From an uncultured Erysipelotrichaceae bacterium (GTDB lineage: Bacteria > Bacillota_I > Bacilli_A > RF39 > UBA660): a stretch of DNA of 46,792 bases. The stretch's first letter is position 1, and the number at the start of each line of letters is the position of its first letter. This document shows positions 8,212-15,886 of the stretch, piece by piece. The stretch spans positions 1 through 46,792 of the forward strand of contig CACWWC010000013.1 in assembly GCA_902764545.1 (NCBI GenBank), written 5' to 3'. The notes beneath the pieces were generated by a model. That model was not told the DNA's origin. It made no database searches and saw only the letters and a list, made by a program, of their open reading frames with translations. The translations under genes were made by a program, and so were the position numbers.

Positions 8212-8463
8212 ATGTCTGCAGAAGAAACATTAAATTTAATAGCTAAGCAATGGTGCACCCTAGAAGATATTATGAAGTTGGGACATCTTGGAAGAAATTC
8301 TGCACTAAAGGCTAAAAAGAAGATAAAAGATAAATTAGAAAAACAAGGTTATCTTATTCCAAAGTCTGTCGTTCCAACTAAAGAAATTGTCGCATTCTTT
8401 GATATAGATATACCTTATTTAGAATCTAGAGTTTCTAGTAAAGAATTGATTAAAAAATTGTAA
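8212..8463 (+). CDS. Small DNA-binding/excisionase-like protein (DUF3173-like)
   Basis: An 83-residue protein with AGAAAGGAGG upstream of its ATG. The central part (DIMKLGHLGRNSALKAKKKI, then KLEKQGYLIPKS and VPTKEIVAFFDI) matches the layout of short proteins common in streptococcal-type ICEs (DUF3173), often beside integrase or replication genes. This assignment is from memory of the pattern. It may be a directionality factor or a helper of the next gene, the RepA-like helicase, 14 bases downstream. Confidence 0.6.
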   Translation: MSAEETLNLIAKQWCTLEDIMKLGHLGRNSALKAKKKIKDKLEKQGYLIPKSVVPTKEIVAFFDIDIPYLESRVSSKELIKKL

Positions 8464-8477
8464 GAAAGGAGATACAA

Positions 8478-9428
8478 ATGAAACAATTAAATGAAATAAA
8501 TAAAACCATAAAAAAAGATATCATCGTCGAAAACCTAATGATATCAAATGGAGTTTATCTACTTGTATCTCATCCTAAGGTTGGCAAGTCAATGTTTGCC
8601 CAGCAACTTGCCTTCTCTCTTACTACTGGAGAAGATTTTTTAGGATTTAAAGTAAATCCCTCTCCTGTCTTATATATTACCACAGAGGGAGATATAAATC
8701 AATTAGAAACAAGATTTAAGTTAATGAATTTAAAGCCTAAATTAGATAAACTTAACATAATAGATTCAGATGATATATCAGATTTTTATATTAGAGATAT
8801 CGAATATGATATTCATCAGTTAGCATCCAATAATCAAAAACTATTTGTAATTATGGATATGTTAAAAGATATAAAGTTTGATACTAGTTATGATTTAAAT
8901 AACTATCAAGAAATAAATGATGTTGTATTTAGAAAATTAAAAGAATTATGTAAAAAGTATAATATCACATTACTTGTTACTCATCACTTAAATAAAAGAG
9001 ATGACACTATGGGTAGTGTTGGATTAAATGCTGATGTATCTGGAATTATTAAATTAAAGGAATCAAGAAATGATTATAATAAACTAACTTTGGATTATAA
9101 AGGTAGAGATTTAGGTAGATTAGAATTAAATTTAAAAAGAAATGGTAATCAAACATTTAGTGTTGTAGATGAAAATACAGATGAAGAAACTGATTATAAT
9201 CTACTTCTATTTATAAAATATGCAGTTTCTAAAAAAGATTTTGATTATACAATATCAGATATTTTATCTAAAACAAATATTTTATTAACTCCAACACAAC
9301 TTGGAGGTTTAATTCAAAGAAACCTAAAAGTGTTGGAGCATGAAGGTCTTCATATAACAAATAAGAGAAATGGTAATCAAAGATTATGGCATTGTACTTA
9401 TGAAGAACCTTCAAAAGATGATGAATAA
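8478..9428 (+). CDS. RepA-like hexameric helicase (AAA_25) of the mobile element
   Basis: A 316-residue RecA-fold ATPase with Walker A SHPKVGKS at 31-38, Walker B FVIMD at about 123-127 and a VTHHLNKR segment near 167 that matches the sensor strand of RepA/DnaB-type helicases. The C-terminal 80 residues look like a winged helix. Such proteins unwind DNA for replication of mobilizable plasmids and IMEs, which suggests this element replicates after excision. The ribosome site is AGAAAGGAG. Spacing within the operon is 14 bases to the previous gene; the next coding gene is separated by the structured spacer. Confidence 0.82.
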   Translation: MKQLNEINKTIKKDIIVENLMISNGVYLLVSHPKVGKSMFAQQLAFSLTTGEDFLGFKVNPSPVLYITTEGDINQLETRFKLMNLKPKLDKLNIIDSDDISDFYIRDIEYDIHQLASNNQKLFVIMDMLKDIKFDTSYDLNNYQEINDVVFRKLKELCKKYNITLLVTHHLNKRDDTMGSVGLNADVSGIIKLKESRNDYNKLTLDYKGRDLGRLELNLKRNGNQTFSVVDENTDEETDYNLLLFIKYAVSKKDFDYTISDILSKTNILLTPTQLGGLIQRNLKVLEHEGLHITNKRNGNQRLWHCTYEEPSKDDE

Positions 9429-9684
9429 ACGTGGCACGTTCTGACCTGTAAGGTTGGAAGTGGCGATAGTGAATTCATTATAAATTAATTAAAGGATATA
9501 GTATATCGTTTAATTAATCTTGTAATAGAGGATGCCTTTATTTGATTATTCAAATATTGGCTCTAGCTATTACAAGCATAAAGGATTCTAAGGAATATTC
9601 CTTAGCTCACGGTTGGGCATATAATTATGCCCTAGTGAGATAGAGTATTATTTTAAAAACAGATTTGAAAGGAGGAAAAAATAA
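9429..9684 (+). other. Highly structured 256-bp spacer before the relaxase (candidate oriT or structured RNA)
   Basis: No gene fits here; instead there is a chain of inverted repeats. AACGT/ACGTT lies at 9428-9440. ATTAATTAAA/TTTAATTAAT (9484-9493 with 9509-9518) encloses GATA/TATC. CTTGTAATAG/CTATTACAAG (9519-9528 with 9567-9576) encloses GCC/GGC and TTTGA/TCAAA. A perfect 18-base palindrome, CTAAGGAATATTCCTTAG, is at 9588-9605. CTCAC/GTGAG (9606-9610 with 9635-9639) encloses GGGCATA/TATGCCC (9615-9621 with 9626-9632). MobV relaxases usually act on an oriT just upstream of their own gene, so oriT is the first guess. The extent of folding also fits a structured leader RNA. Confidence 0.75.
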
Positions 9685-11067
9685 ATGTACTCAGGTAAAC
9701 AAGCACTACGATTAGAGAAATTTAAAGCATCAGATATTGGTGGATTAGATAAAGAATTAAAAGAAAGAAAAGGTTCAGGTAAATATGATAGCACTAGAAC
9801 TCCTTATAATATAGAATTAATAAATTATGATGGCCCTACTCTTGCTAGTTCAACTTATGATTATCTTTATTCAAACAATATAAACTATAATCCAAATAAA
9901 AAAAGTACTAAGGTATTAAATGGATTAATAATATCAAGTGGTCAGGAATTTTTTGAGCATTATGGAATGGAATTTAAAGATACTGGAGAAGTTTATAAAA
10001 CTGGGGATAATGCTGGTAAACCAATCAGACATGTAATTATAGATAAAGAACATGTATTACCTACTGAAATAAGAAGATTCTTTGATGAAAGTCTTAACTT
10101 TATTTCTAATTATGTTGGTAAAGAAAATATTAGATATGCAGCAATACATCTTGATGAATCTACTCCACACATGCATATTTACTTTACTCCAGTTGTAAAT
10201 GAAGTTAAAAGAAAAGTATTTGAACCAGATGAAAATGGTCATCAATTAAAACATGAAATAACGAATAAAAACGGAGAAAAGAAACTAGTACCTATTCAAA
10301 AGAAAGATGATAACGGGAAAAATATTTATGAAACTGTTAAAGGTAAATTTCTAAATTCAGATCAATTTTGGAAACAAAAAGGTGGTAATGCTTCTTATAC
10401 TCTACTTCAAGATGACTATAACGAATTTATTAAATCTAAAGGTTATAACCTATTTAGAGGAGAAATTGGTGGAGATAAAACTCATTTAACTAATGCTATG
10501 AAACAACAAAAAGAATTAAATGCTTTAAACAAAGAAATAAGAAAAGAAAATGAACTATTAAAAGAGGCAAATAAAAGCGAAAATGAGTTTATTGATAAAG
10601 TTGATAAAGAAACTTCTAAAGATATTTTAAATCCTGTTAAAAAAGGTCTTATTAAGCAATATAAAGATGAAGATATAGATAATCTATCTACTTATTCAAA
10701 AGAACTTGCTGAAGATAATTTAAGAAAGGATTTAGAAATTAAAACACTCACAAAACAAGTAAATGATTTTAAATCAGGAAAAACCTATAAAGAACAAAAT
10801 AAGATTATTAGTAATCAAAAACAAATTATTTATGAAAAAGATAATGAGATAAATGATTGGAAAACAAGATTTCAAAAATTATCTAATGAATTTAAATTAT
10901 TTAAAGAAAAAATTCAAAATAAAATATATTCTCTTACTTCTAAAGTATTTGATATTCTTCATATACCATATACTTGGCATGAAGCAAATGATATTGATTA
11001 TGCTATTGATACTACAAGAGATTATTTAAAGAAACATTCAAAATCTAAAGATGATTTAGAAAGATGA
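9685..11067 (+). CDS. MobV-family relaxase
   Basis: Relaxase of the HUH class that nicks one strand at oriT and pilots it during conjugative mobilization. The metal-binding motif HLDESTPHMH is at residues 155-164 (His155, His162, His164). Upstream is a basic region with Tyr residues that may include the nicking residue. The C-terminal third is rich in Lys and Glu and likely coiled coil. The length of 460 fits the MobV/Pre family. GGAGG precedes the ATG. It needs a helper conjugation machine, since no coupling protein or type IV secretion genes are in the window. It lies between the structured spacer and the integrase. Confidence 0.88.
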   Translation: MYSGKQALRLEKFKASDIGGLDKELKERKGSGKYDSTRTPYNIELINYDGPTLASSTYDYLYSNNINYNPNKKSTKVLNGLIISSGQEFFEHYGMEFKDTGEVYKTGDNAGKPIRHVIIDKEHVLPTEIRRFFDESLNFISNYVGKENIRYAAIHLDESTPHMHIYFTPVVNEVKRKVFEPDENGHQLKHEITNKNGEKKLVPIQKKDDNGKNIYETVKGKFLNSDQFWKQKGGNASYTLLQDDYNEFIKSKGYNLFRGEIGGDKTHLTNAMKQQKELNALNKEIRKENELLKEANKSENEFIDKVDKETSKDILNPVKKGLIKQYKDEDIDNLSTYSKELAEDNLRKDLEIKTLTKQVNDFKSGKTYKEQNKIISNQKQIIYEKDNEINDWKTRFQKLSNEFKLFKEKIQNKIYSLTSKVFDILHIPYTWHEANDIDYAIDTTRDYLKKHSKSKDDLER

Positions 11068-11151
11068 TTTATAATATTATCAGTTTATATGATAGAATAA
11101 GATTGTTACGAACTGGTATATTTATAAATTCCAACAAAGGAGGAACGATAC

Positions 11152-12270
11152 ATGGGAATATATAAATTACCTAAAAATCAATTGACTAAAGATGGTCGTA
11201 AATATAAATATTATTGGAACGAAAAAGATAAGAGTGGAAAATGGAAGAAGAAATTTTCACAAGCATATAAAACTAAACTAGATGCAATGAATGCTGAAAG
11301 AGAGTTTCTAAATAATAAGGTTGAATTCGGTGGAGATATGGATATGACATTTGGTACTCTTACTGACCAATATATTGAATCACAAAAAAATAAAGTTCGT
11401 AGAAGAACTATGGAAACATATTTAAAAAGAAGAAGATATTTTACTAGTTTTGAAAATGTTAAGTTAAAGGATATGGATGGTAATCTATATCATAAATTTC
11501 AACAAGAACTATGGGATAAACCTATTAAATGTTCTAGTAGAAATGATATTCAAAAATTTCTAAAAATTATTCTTAACTGGGGTATGAAAATGTATGATAT
11601 TAATTTAATGAGTTTTTATAAAAAAATAGAATTCTTCAAAGATCCGAATGAGATGAAAGAAGAAAAAGATGTTTATACTTTTGAAGAATTTCAAAAATAT
11701 ATTATGGGTGCATCTAATCTAAATGATAAGACAATGTTTGAAATGTTATATTATTGTGGATTACGTCGTGGTGAATGTCGAGGGCTTCAATGGTCTGATA
11801 TAGACTGGAATAATAAATTAGTATCTATTACTAAACAAGCTAATAGCGTTAAAGATAGTCAAAAATATTATGAACTAACCCCACCTAAAACTCAAAAGAG
11901 TATTAGAACATTACCTCTTACTGATGTCTTATACAACGATTTAGTAAACCTTTATAATGAAAAAAAGAAGTATTATGGATTTAATGAAAAATGGTTTATC
12001 TTTGGAGAATTAGATCCATTAACATTTGGTATGATGCATAGAATAAATAAACGAATAGCTGAAAATGCTGATATCAGAAGAATTCCACTACACTCTTTTA
12101 GGCATAGTTGTGCATCACTTTTAATAAATACAGGACAACCAGTAACAACTGTATCTAAGTATTTAGGACATGCTAGTACTAAAGAAACACTAGATACCTA
12201 TGCTCATATGTTTCCAAATAATCTTACTAATGTAAAAAATACCATAGATAATTTAAATCTAGGTATTTAA
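11152..12270 (+). CDS. Tyrosine-recombinase integrase
   Basis: A 372-residue integrase that inserts and excises the element. It has an N-terminal arm-binding domain (about 1-60, KYYWNEKDKSGKWKKKF), a SAM-like core-binding domain (about 65-170) and a catalytic domain with Arg205 (GLRRGE), Lys near 246-249, His314 and Arg317 (HSFRH), His340 (LGH) and Tyr350 (DTYAH). All catalytic residues are present. AAAGGAGG precedes ATG 11152. It is the last gene of the rightward operon, so the attachment site should lie just beyond, in 12271-12531; I could not find the matching left end. Confidence 0.92.
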   Translation: MGIYKLPKNQLTKDGRKYKYYWNEKDKSGKWKKKFSQAYKTKLDAMNAEREFLNNKVEFGGDMDMTFGTLTDQYIESQKNKVRRRTMETYLKRRRYFTSFENVKLKDMDGNLYHKFQQELWDKPIKCSSRNDIQKFLKIILNWGMKMYDINLMSFYKKIEFFKDPNEMKEEKDVYTFEEFQKYIMGASNLNDKTMFEMLYYCGLRRGECRGLQWSDIDWNNKLVSITKQANSVKDSQKYYELTPPKTQKSIRTLPLTDVLYNDLVNLYNEKKKYYGFNEKWFIFGELDPLTFGMMHRINKRIAENADIRRIPLHSFRHSCASLLINTGQPVTTVSKYLGHASTKETLDTYAHMFPNNLTNVKNTIDNLNLGI

Positions 12271-12292
12271 ATAAACTTAAATAAAAAATAAA

Positions 12293-12337
12293 TTTGGTAT
12301 CTGAAAAAAGGTTTTTGGTATCTGGTATGGTATCTAG
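12293..12337 (+). repeat. Iterated TTTGGTATCTG repeats after the integrase
   Basis: TTTGGTATCTG occurs at 12293-12303 and 12314-12324, and TGGTATCTAG at 12328-12337. Short direct repeats next to an int gene are usually arm-type integrase binding sites or part of the attachment site. This places the right end of the element close by. The host core repeat cannot be defined without the left end. Confidence 0.65.
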
Positions 12338-12378
12338 AAAAAATTAAAAACCTCAGAAACCCTTATAAAACAAAAAGT

Positions 12379-12515
12379 GTTCCCTCTTTCGAGGGAACTT
12401 CAGGGGGTTCGGTTGAATATACTCTAACATTAAACCGTTAGAGATATCGGCATGATATTATCTATCATGCACTTTAATCATAAATGATAATTACTAAAAT
12501 GTCAATTCCATTTTA
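12379..12515. other. Four hairpins in the 12271-12531 gene-free stretch
   Basis: GTTCCCTC/GAGGGAAC (12379-12386 with 12391-12398, TTTC loop), CTCTAAC/GTTAGAG (12422-12428 with 12437-12443), GCATGATA/TATCATGC (12450-12457 with 12463-12470) and TAAAATG/CATTTTA (12495-12501 with 12509-12515). All stems are perfect. None is followed by a clear U-run on the plus strand. They may end the integrase transcript, form an RNA, or be part of the element's right end. The rest of this spacer shows nothing gene-like. Confidence 0.6.
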
Positions 12516-12531
12516 ATAAAAAAAATTTAAT

Positions 12532-12906
12532 TTACAAATAATGTCTAATAAACACCTTCTGATTAGATATATAATCAATATTTTCCTTTAAATACTTTTT
12601 TCCTAGTATTATCAACTTATCCTCAATAGAAATATCCGTTAGATACCCACTTTCATTATTCAAAACATATCCATTTTTATCAAAATAATTTAATTCTTTA
12701 AAATATCTCTTCGCAGATATTTCATAATAAAAATGATAATATTCAATATACAATGAAGGTAACATCTTCTTAATGTAATCATCATCCCTATTACTATTTA
12801 GCATACATACAACTTCTTCTAATAAGTCAACAAAAAACAAACCTCCAGTTATACTAGTATCGTACCCCAACTCAATTAAAAATTCTCTACATTCCTTCAA
12901 GAACAT
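12532..12906 (-). CDS. Hypothetical protein, possibly a degenerate Spo0A C-terminal-like domain
   Basis: A 124-residue protein. The segment FLIELGYDTSITGGLFFVDL and the following helices loosely match the spacing of the Spo0A DNA-binding domain (IGVPAHIKGYLYLREAI in Spo0A). The recognition region (TTASRVERAIRH in Spo0A) is not conserved, so the idea is weak. A promoter TATAAT lies at 12922-12927. AAAGGAGA is only one base from ATG 12906; a TTG codon at 12900 is at normal spacing and may be the true start. It sits just outside the mobile element, downstream of recG. Confidence 0.6.
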   Translation of the reverse strand: MFLKECREFLIELGYDTSITGGLFFVDLLEEVVCMLNSNRDDDYIKKMLPSLYIEYYHFYYEISAKRYFKELNYFDKNGYVLNNESGYLTDISIEDKLIILGKKYLKENIDYISNQKVFIRHYL

Positions 12907-12936
12907 TCTCCTTTCAATTCAATTATATTTTATTCG

Positions 12937-12962
12937 AAAAAAAACTACGAAAAAATTTCGTA
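12937..12962 (-). terminator. recG terminator
   Basis: TACGAAA/TTTCGTA (12946-12962) is followed on the minus strand by a run of eight T. It lies 75 bases after the recG stop. The intervening bases include a second small hairpin (GACT/AGTC near 12987-13000). Confidence 0.7.
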
Positions 12963-13036
12963 CTTTTTAACTACTTTTTTCCCACTGACTAAAACAGTCG
13001 GAAATAAATAATAACAAACTTTTTTTAATTTGTCAA

Positions 13037-15037
13037 CTAAGATTCTTTAGATGAAATTGAATTAATTAATAATTTTTTTAAATCATCTCCATCGCTATTC
13101 TTATCAAGTAAATAATCATTTGAATCTTTTTTTGCCTGTAATAAAATCTTATAGTCGTTTTTTATAGAAGCAATTTTGAAATTCATGTCACCAGATTGTT
13201 TTGTTCCAAATAAATCTCCATGTCCTCTTAACTTAAAATCTTCTTCAGAAATAACAAATCCATCATCTTCTCTTTCCATAATCTTAAGTCTTTCTGCATC
13301 ACTATCACTAATTAATATACACTGGCTTTTTGAACTACCTCTGCCTACACGCCCTCTCAACTGATGAAGTGTAGACAACCCAAATCTATCCGCGTCAAAA
13401 ATAACCATAGTAGTAGCATTAGGAACATCAACACCAACTTCAACAACAGTAGTTGAAATTAAAATCTGAACTTCATTATTTTTAAACTGATTCATAATAA
13501 TGTCCTTAGCTCCACTTGACATTTTACCATGAACAATATCAATTTTATATATATCCTTAAACGCTAATTTCATTTGCTCCCTCAACTCATTTACAGTCGT
13601 TAAATCACTATTTTCACTTTCCTCAATAAGTGGAGCAATTACATATACCTGATGACCAATTTTTAATTGCTTATACATCATTTCCAGTACATCTTTTATT
13701 TCACTACTTTTCTTTACAAATGTATCTATCTTTTGCCTTCCCTTTGGTCTTTCTTTTATGGTAGACACATCCATATCTCCAAATATAGTCAATGCATATG
13801 TTCTAGGTATTGGTGTAGCACTCATATATAAGACATCAGGAGTTATACCTTTATTCTGCAAATTAGCACGTTGATGTACTCCAAATCTATGTTGTTCATC
13901 AGTAATCACTAATCCTAAATTTTGATAAATTACCTCATTTTGAATTAAAGCATGAGTACCAATTACCATGTTTATTGTTCCATCTGCCAAACCTTTATAG
14001 ACTACATTTTTCTCTCTTTTAGTTGTAGACCCAGTAAGCAAAGCAATTTTAACATCAGTATCTTTTAAAAACTCAACTAAATTATTATAATGCTGAATAG
14101 CTAAAATTTCAGTAGGAGCCATCAAAGCACTCTGATATCCACTTAAGTAATTAGCATACATACCAGTAAATGCAACAACAGTTTTTCCTGAACCAACATC
14201 ACCCTGTAATAACCTATTCATTCTGTTTTTTGCTTCCAAATCATCAACTATTTCACTAATTGCCTTTTCTTGATCAGTAGTAAGCTTAAAAGGTATTTTT
14301 TTTATAAAATCATTTATTTTATTTCTATCAATAATTCTAGAAAGACCATTATTTTTCTTCTTACTCATTAATTTCAAATAATTAATTTTAAACATAAACT
14401 CAAATAATTCCTCATATTTAAGACGAACAGTTACTTCCTTTAATTTTTCATTAGTACTAGGATTATGAATAACATTTAATGAAGTCTTTTTATTTAAAAA
14501 ATTATACTTGTCAACATATTCTTTAGGTATATAGTCAATAATCTCTTTACCATACATAAGTAAAGCCATATTAATATATGTAGACATATTTTTATTTGTT
14601 AAACCACTAGTACAATGGTAAATAGGCTCTATTTTGATTTTATTAGATAAAGTTTCCATTTTAATATCACTAGCAGTAATAACATTCTTCTTTTTATCAA
14701 ACTTACCAATTACAGTAACACCAATACCAATTGTTAACTGACTTTTCAAAAAAGCCCTATTAAAAATTGATACCCCAACAACACCTGATTGCGTAACAAG
14801 TCTAAAATTCATTTTATTAAGCCCAGCCTTAAACCGCATTAATATTGGTATACTTTCAACCTTACCATCAATGACAATTTTATCACCATCACTCACTTTA
14901 CTTAAATCGCATCGTTCTAAAACATCATATCTAAATGGATAATGTGTAACTAGGTCATTGATAGAATGAATGCCAATCTTATTTAACAAAGCAAGAGATT
15001 TAGGCCCAATTCCCTTTACATCCTTTAACTCAGCCAT
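13037..15037 (-). CDS. recG: ATP-dependent DNA helicase RecG
   Basis: RecG remodels stalled forks and Holliday junctions. There is an N-terminal wedge/OB region (about 1-230, starting with an HhH-like KGIGPKSLALLNKIGI), followed by superfamily 2 helicase motifs: Walker A GDVGSGKT at 279-286, DEQH at 380-383, SATPIPRT soon after, and a C-terminal QLRGRVGRG. The length of 666 is normal. AGAAGGAAGTGG precedes the ATG. An extended -10 at 15085-15093 is its likely promoter. It is a single-gene unit with its own terminator. Confidence 0.95.
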   Translation of the reverse strand: MAELKDVKGIGPKSLALLNKIGIHSINDLVTHYPFRYDVLERCDLSKVSDGDKIVIDGKVESIPILMRFKAGLNKMNFRLVTQSGVVGVSIFNRAFLKSQLTIGIGVTVIGKFDKKKNVITASDIKMETLSNKIKIEPIYHCTSGLTNKNMSTYINMALLMYGKEIIDYIPKEYVDKYNFLNKKTSLNVIHNPSTNEKLKEVTVRLKYEELFEFMFKINYLKLMSKKKNNGLSRIIDRNKINDFIKKIPFKLTTDQEKAISEIVDDLEAKNRMNRLLQGDVGSGKTVVAFTGMYANYLSGYQSALMAPTEILAIQHYNNLVEFLKDTDVKIALLTGSTTKREKNVVYKGLADGTINMVIGTHALIQNEVIYQNLGLVITDEQHRFGVHQRANLQNKGITPDVLYMSATPIPRTYALTIFGDMDVSTIKERPKGRQKIDTFVKKSSEIKDVLEMMYKQLKIGHQVYVIAPLIEESENSDLTTVNELREQMKLAFKDIYKIDIVHGKMSSGAKDIIMNQFKNNEVQILISTTVVEVGVDVPNATTMVIFDADRFGLSTLHQLRGRVGRGSSKSQCILISDSDAERLKIMEREDDGFVISEEDFKLRGHGDLFGTKQSGDMNFKIASIKNDYKILLQAKKDSNDYLLDKNSDGDDLKKLLINSISSKES

Positions 15038-15084
15038 AAAACCACTTCCTTCTTTTAAATCTAATTCACTTTACTTCTTGGCAT

Positions 15085-15093
15085 ATTATATCA
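15085..15093 (-). promoter_or_regulatory. Extended -10 promoter of recG
   Basis: On the minus strand this reads TGATATAAT, 48 bases before the recG start. No good -35 is visible, as expected for an extended -10 promoter. Confidence 0.65.
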
Positions 15094-15224
15094 TAAAAGA
15101 AGCTTTTTTTAAAGAAAAACCAGGGTAACATAAATAATATTTATACCATAAACATAATAATATAAAACAACATTTTGGCAAGCAAAATAAACTAAAAAAA
15201 AACAACATTTTTTTTCATTTTTTG

Positions 15225-15253
15225 TTGACAAATTGCACCTTTTCAATTAGTAT
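15225..15253 (+). promoter_or_regulatory. Promoter of the small RNA after recG
   Basis: TTGACA at 15225-15230, a 17-base spacer and TAGTAT at 15248-15253. It points away from recG into the structured region; no plus-strand gene follows. Confidence 0.7.
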
Positions 15254-15259
15254 AGTAAT

Positions 15260-15392
15260 CACCAATTCGGAATTAGGCGAATTGGTCGCTAGTATCACAC
15301 TAGCCAACCCCTTTTTATTCTTTTTGGAGACTGCCCCAGGGGGTGCAGTCTCTTAGTTTGACAAAAAAAGATGATTACAATCATCTTTTTTT
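15260..15392 (+). ncRNA. Candidate stand-alone small RNA
   Basis: A promoter is followed by three perfect hairpins and an intrinsic terminator within about 133 bases: ACCAATTCG/CGAATTGGT (15261-15269 with 15278-15286), GCTAGT/ACTAGC (15288-15293 with 15299-15304), GAGACTGC/GCAGTCTC (15327-15334 with 15345-15352, with a C-rich/G-rich loop), then the terminator at 15363-15392. The only other gene nearby is convergent on the minus strand, so this is not a leader. It does not match tmRNA, SRP RNA, RNase P or the 6S layout as I know them. Confidence 0.68.
15363..15392. terminator. Bidirectional terminator
   Basis: A 14-bp stem (AAAAAAAGATGATT with AATCATCTTTTTTT) with a two-base loop, serving the small RNA on the plus strand and the 15401-15814 gene on the minus strand. 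Confidence 0.9.
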
Positions 15393-15400
15393 ATATATTA

Positions 15401-15814
15401 TTATTCTTCAGTAAATTTATTTAAAAAATACATAAAGAAGTAACCGAAGAAAAATGCAATAACTAAACCAAGTATATATAAAAATAAACTTTTAAATTTA
15501 CCCTGAGTAATAAAGTATGCACTTAGTATTATAGCAATAACTACTCCAATAATTCTAAACCACTTTGAAAAAACTGATAAAAATGAAATTAATGGACTAT
15601 CACTATCATAAGTGTACTTACTTTCAACATCAGAATCATTATACTCTTCAGTATCATCATCATAATCCTCTGTATCAGAGTCAACCTTAAAGAAGTTTTC
15701 ATATTCTGATTCATCATCTATTGATGCATCCTTAACAGATTCAGTACTATACAAATTTTCATCATCAACATAATCCTCTAAATATAAATCAAATTTATCT
15801 CTATTCTTCTTCAT
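15401..15814 (-). CDS. Acidic membrane protein with two C-terminal TM segments
   Basis: A 137-residue protein. Residues 1-75 are very acidic (runs of Asp, Glu and Ser), then come two hydrophobic segments (about 86-104 and 111-130). I chose ATG 15814: an extended -10 (TGTTATAAT, 15842-15850) lies inside the longer in-frame extension, and AGGGGTGATGG precedes this ATG. I recognise no family. It follows PFOR but has its own promoter and terminator. Confidence 0.75.
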   Translation of the reverse strand: MKKNRDKFDLYLEDYVDDENLYSTESVKDASIDDESEYENFFKVDSDTEDYDDDTEEYNDSDVESKYTYDSDSPLISFLSVFSKWFRIIGVVIAIILSAYFITQGKFKSLFLYILGLVIAFFFGYFFMYFLNKFTEE

Positions 15815-15841
15815 AACACCATCACCCCTTAATTTGGCTAT

Positions 15842-15850
15842 ATTATAACA
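15842..15850 (-). promoter_or_regulatory. Extended -10 promoter
   Basis: Minus strand TGTTATAAT, 28 bases before ATG 15814. It decides the start of the acidic membrane protein. Confidence 0.65.
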
Positions 15851-15860
15851 CAAAAACAAA

Positions 15861-15886
15861 AAAAAATCAACAATTGTTGATTTTTT
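15861..15886 (-). terminator. PFOR terminator
   Basis: A perfect palindrome with core TCAACAATTGTTGA flanked by six A and six T. It overlaps the last bases of the PFOR stop codon region and ends that transcript. Confidence 0.85.

Noticed and set aside
1-12531. Defined left attachment site of the mobile element
   Set aside because: I compared the post-integrase repeats with the left region by eye and found no convincing copy, so no boundaries are claimed.
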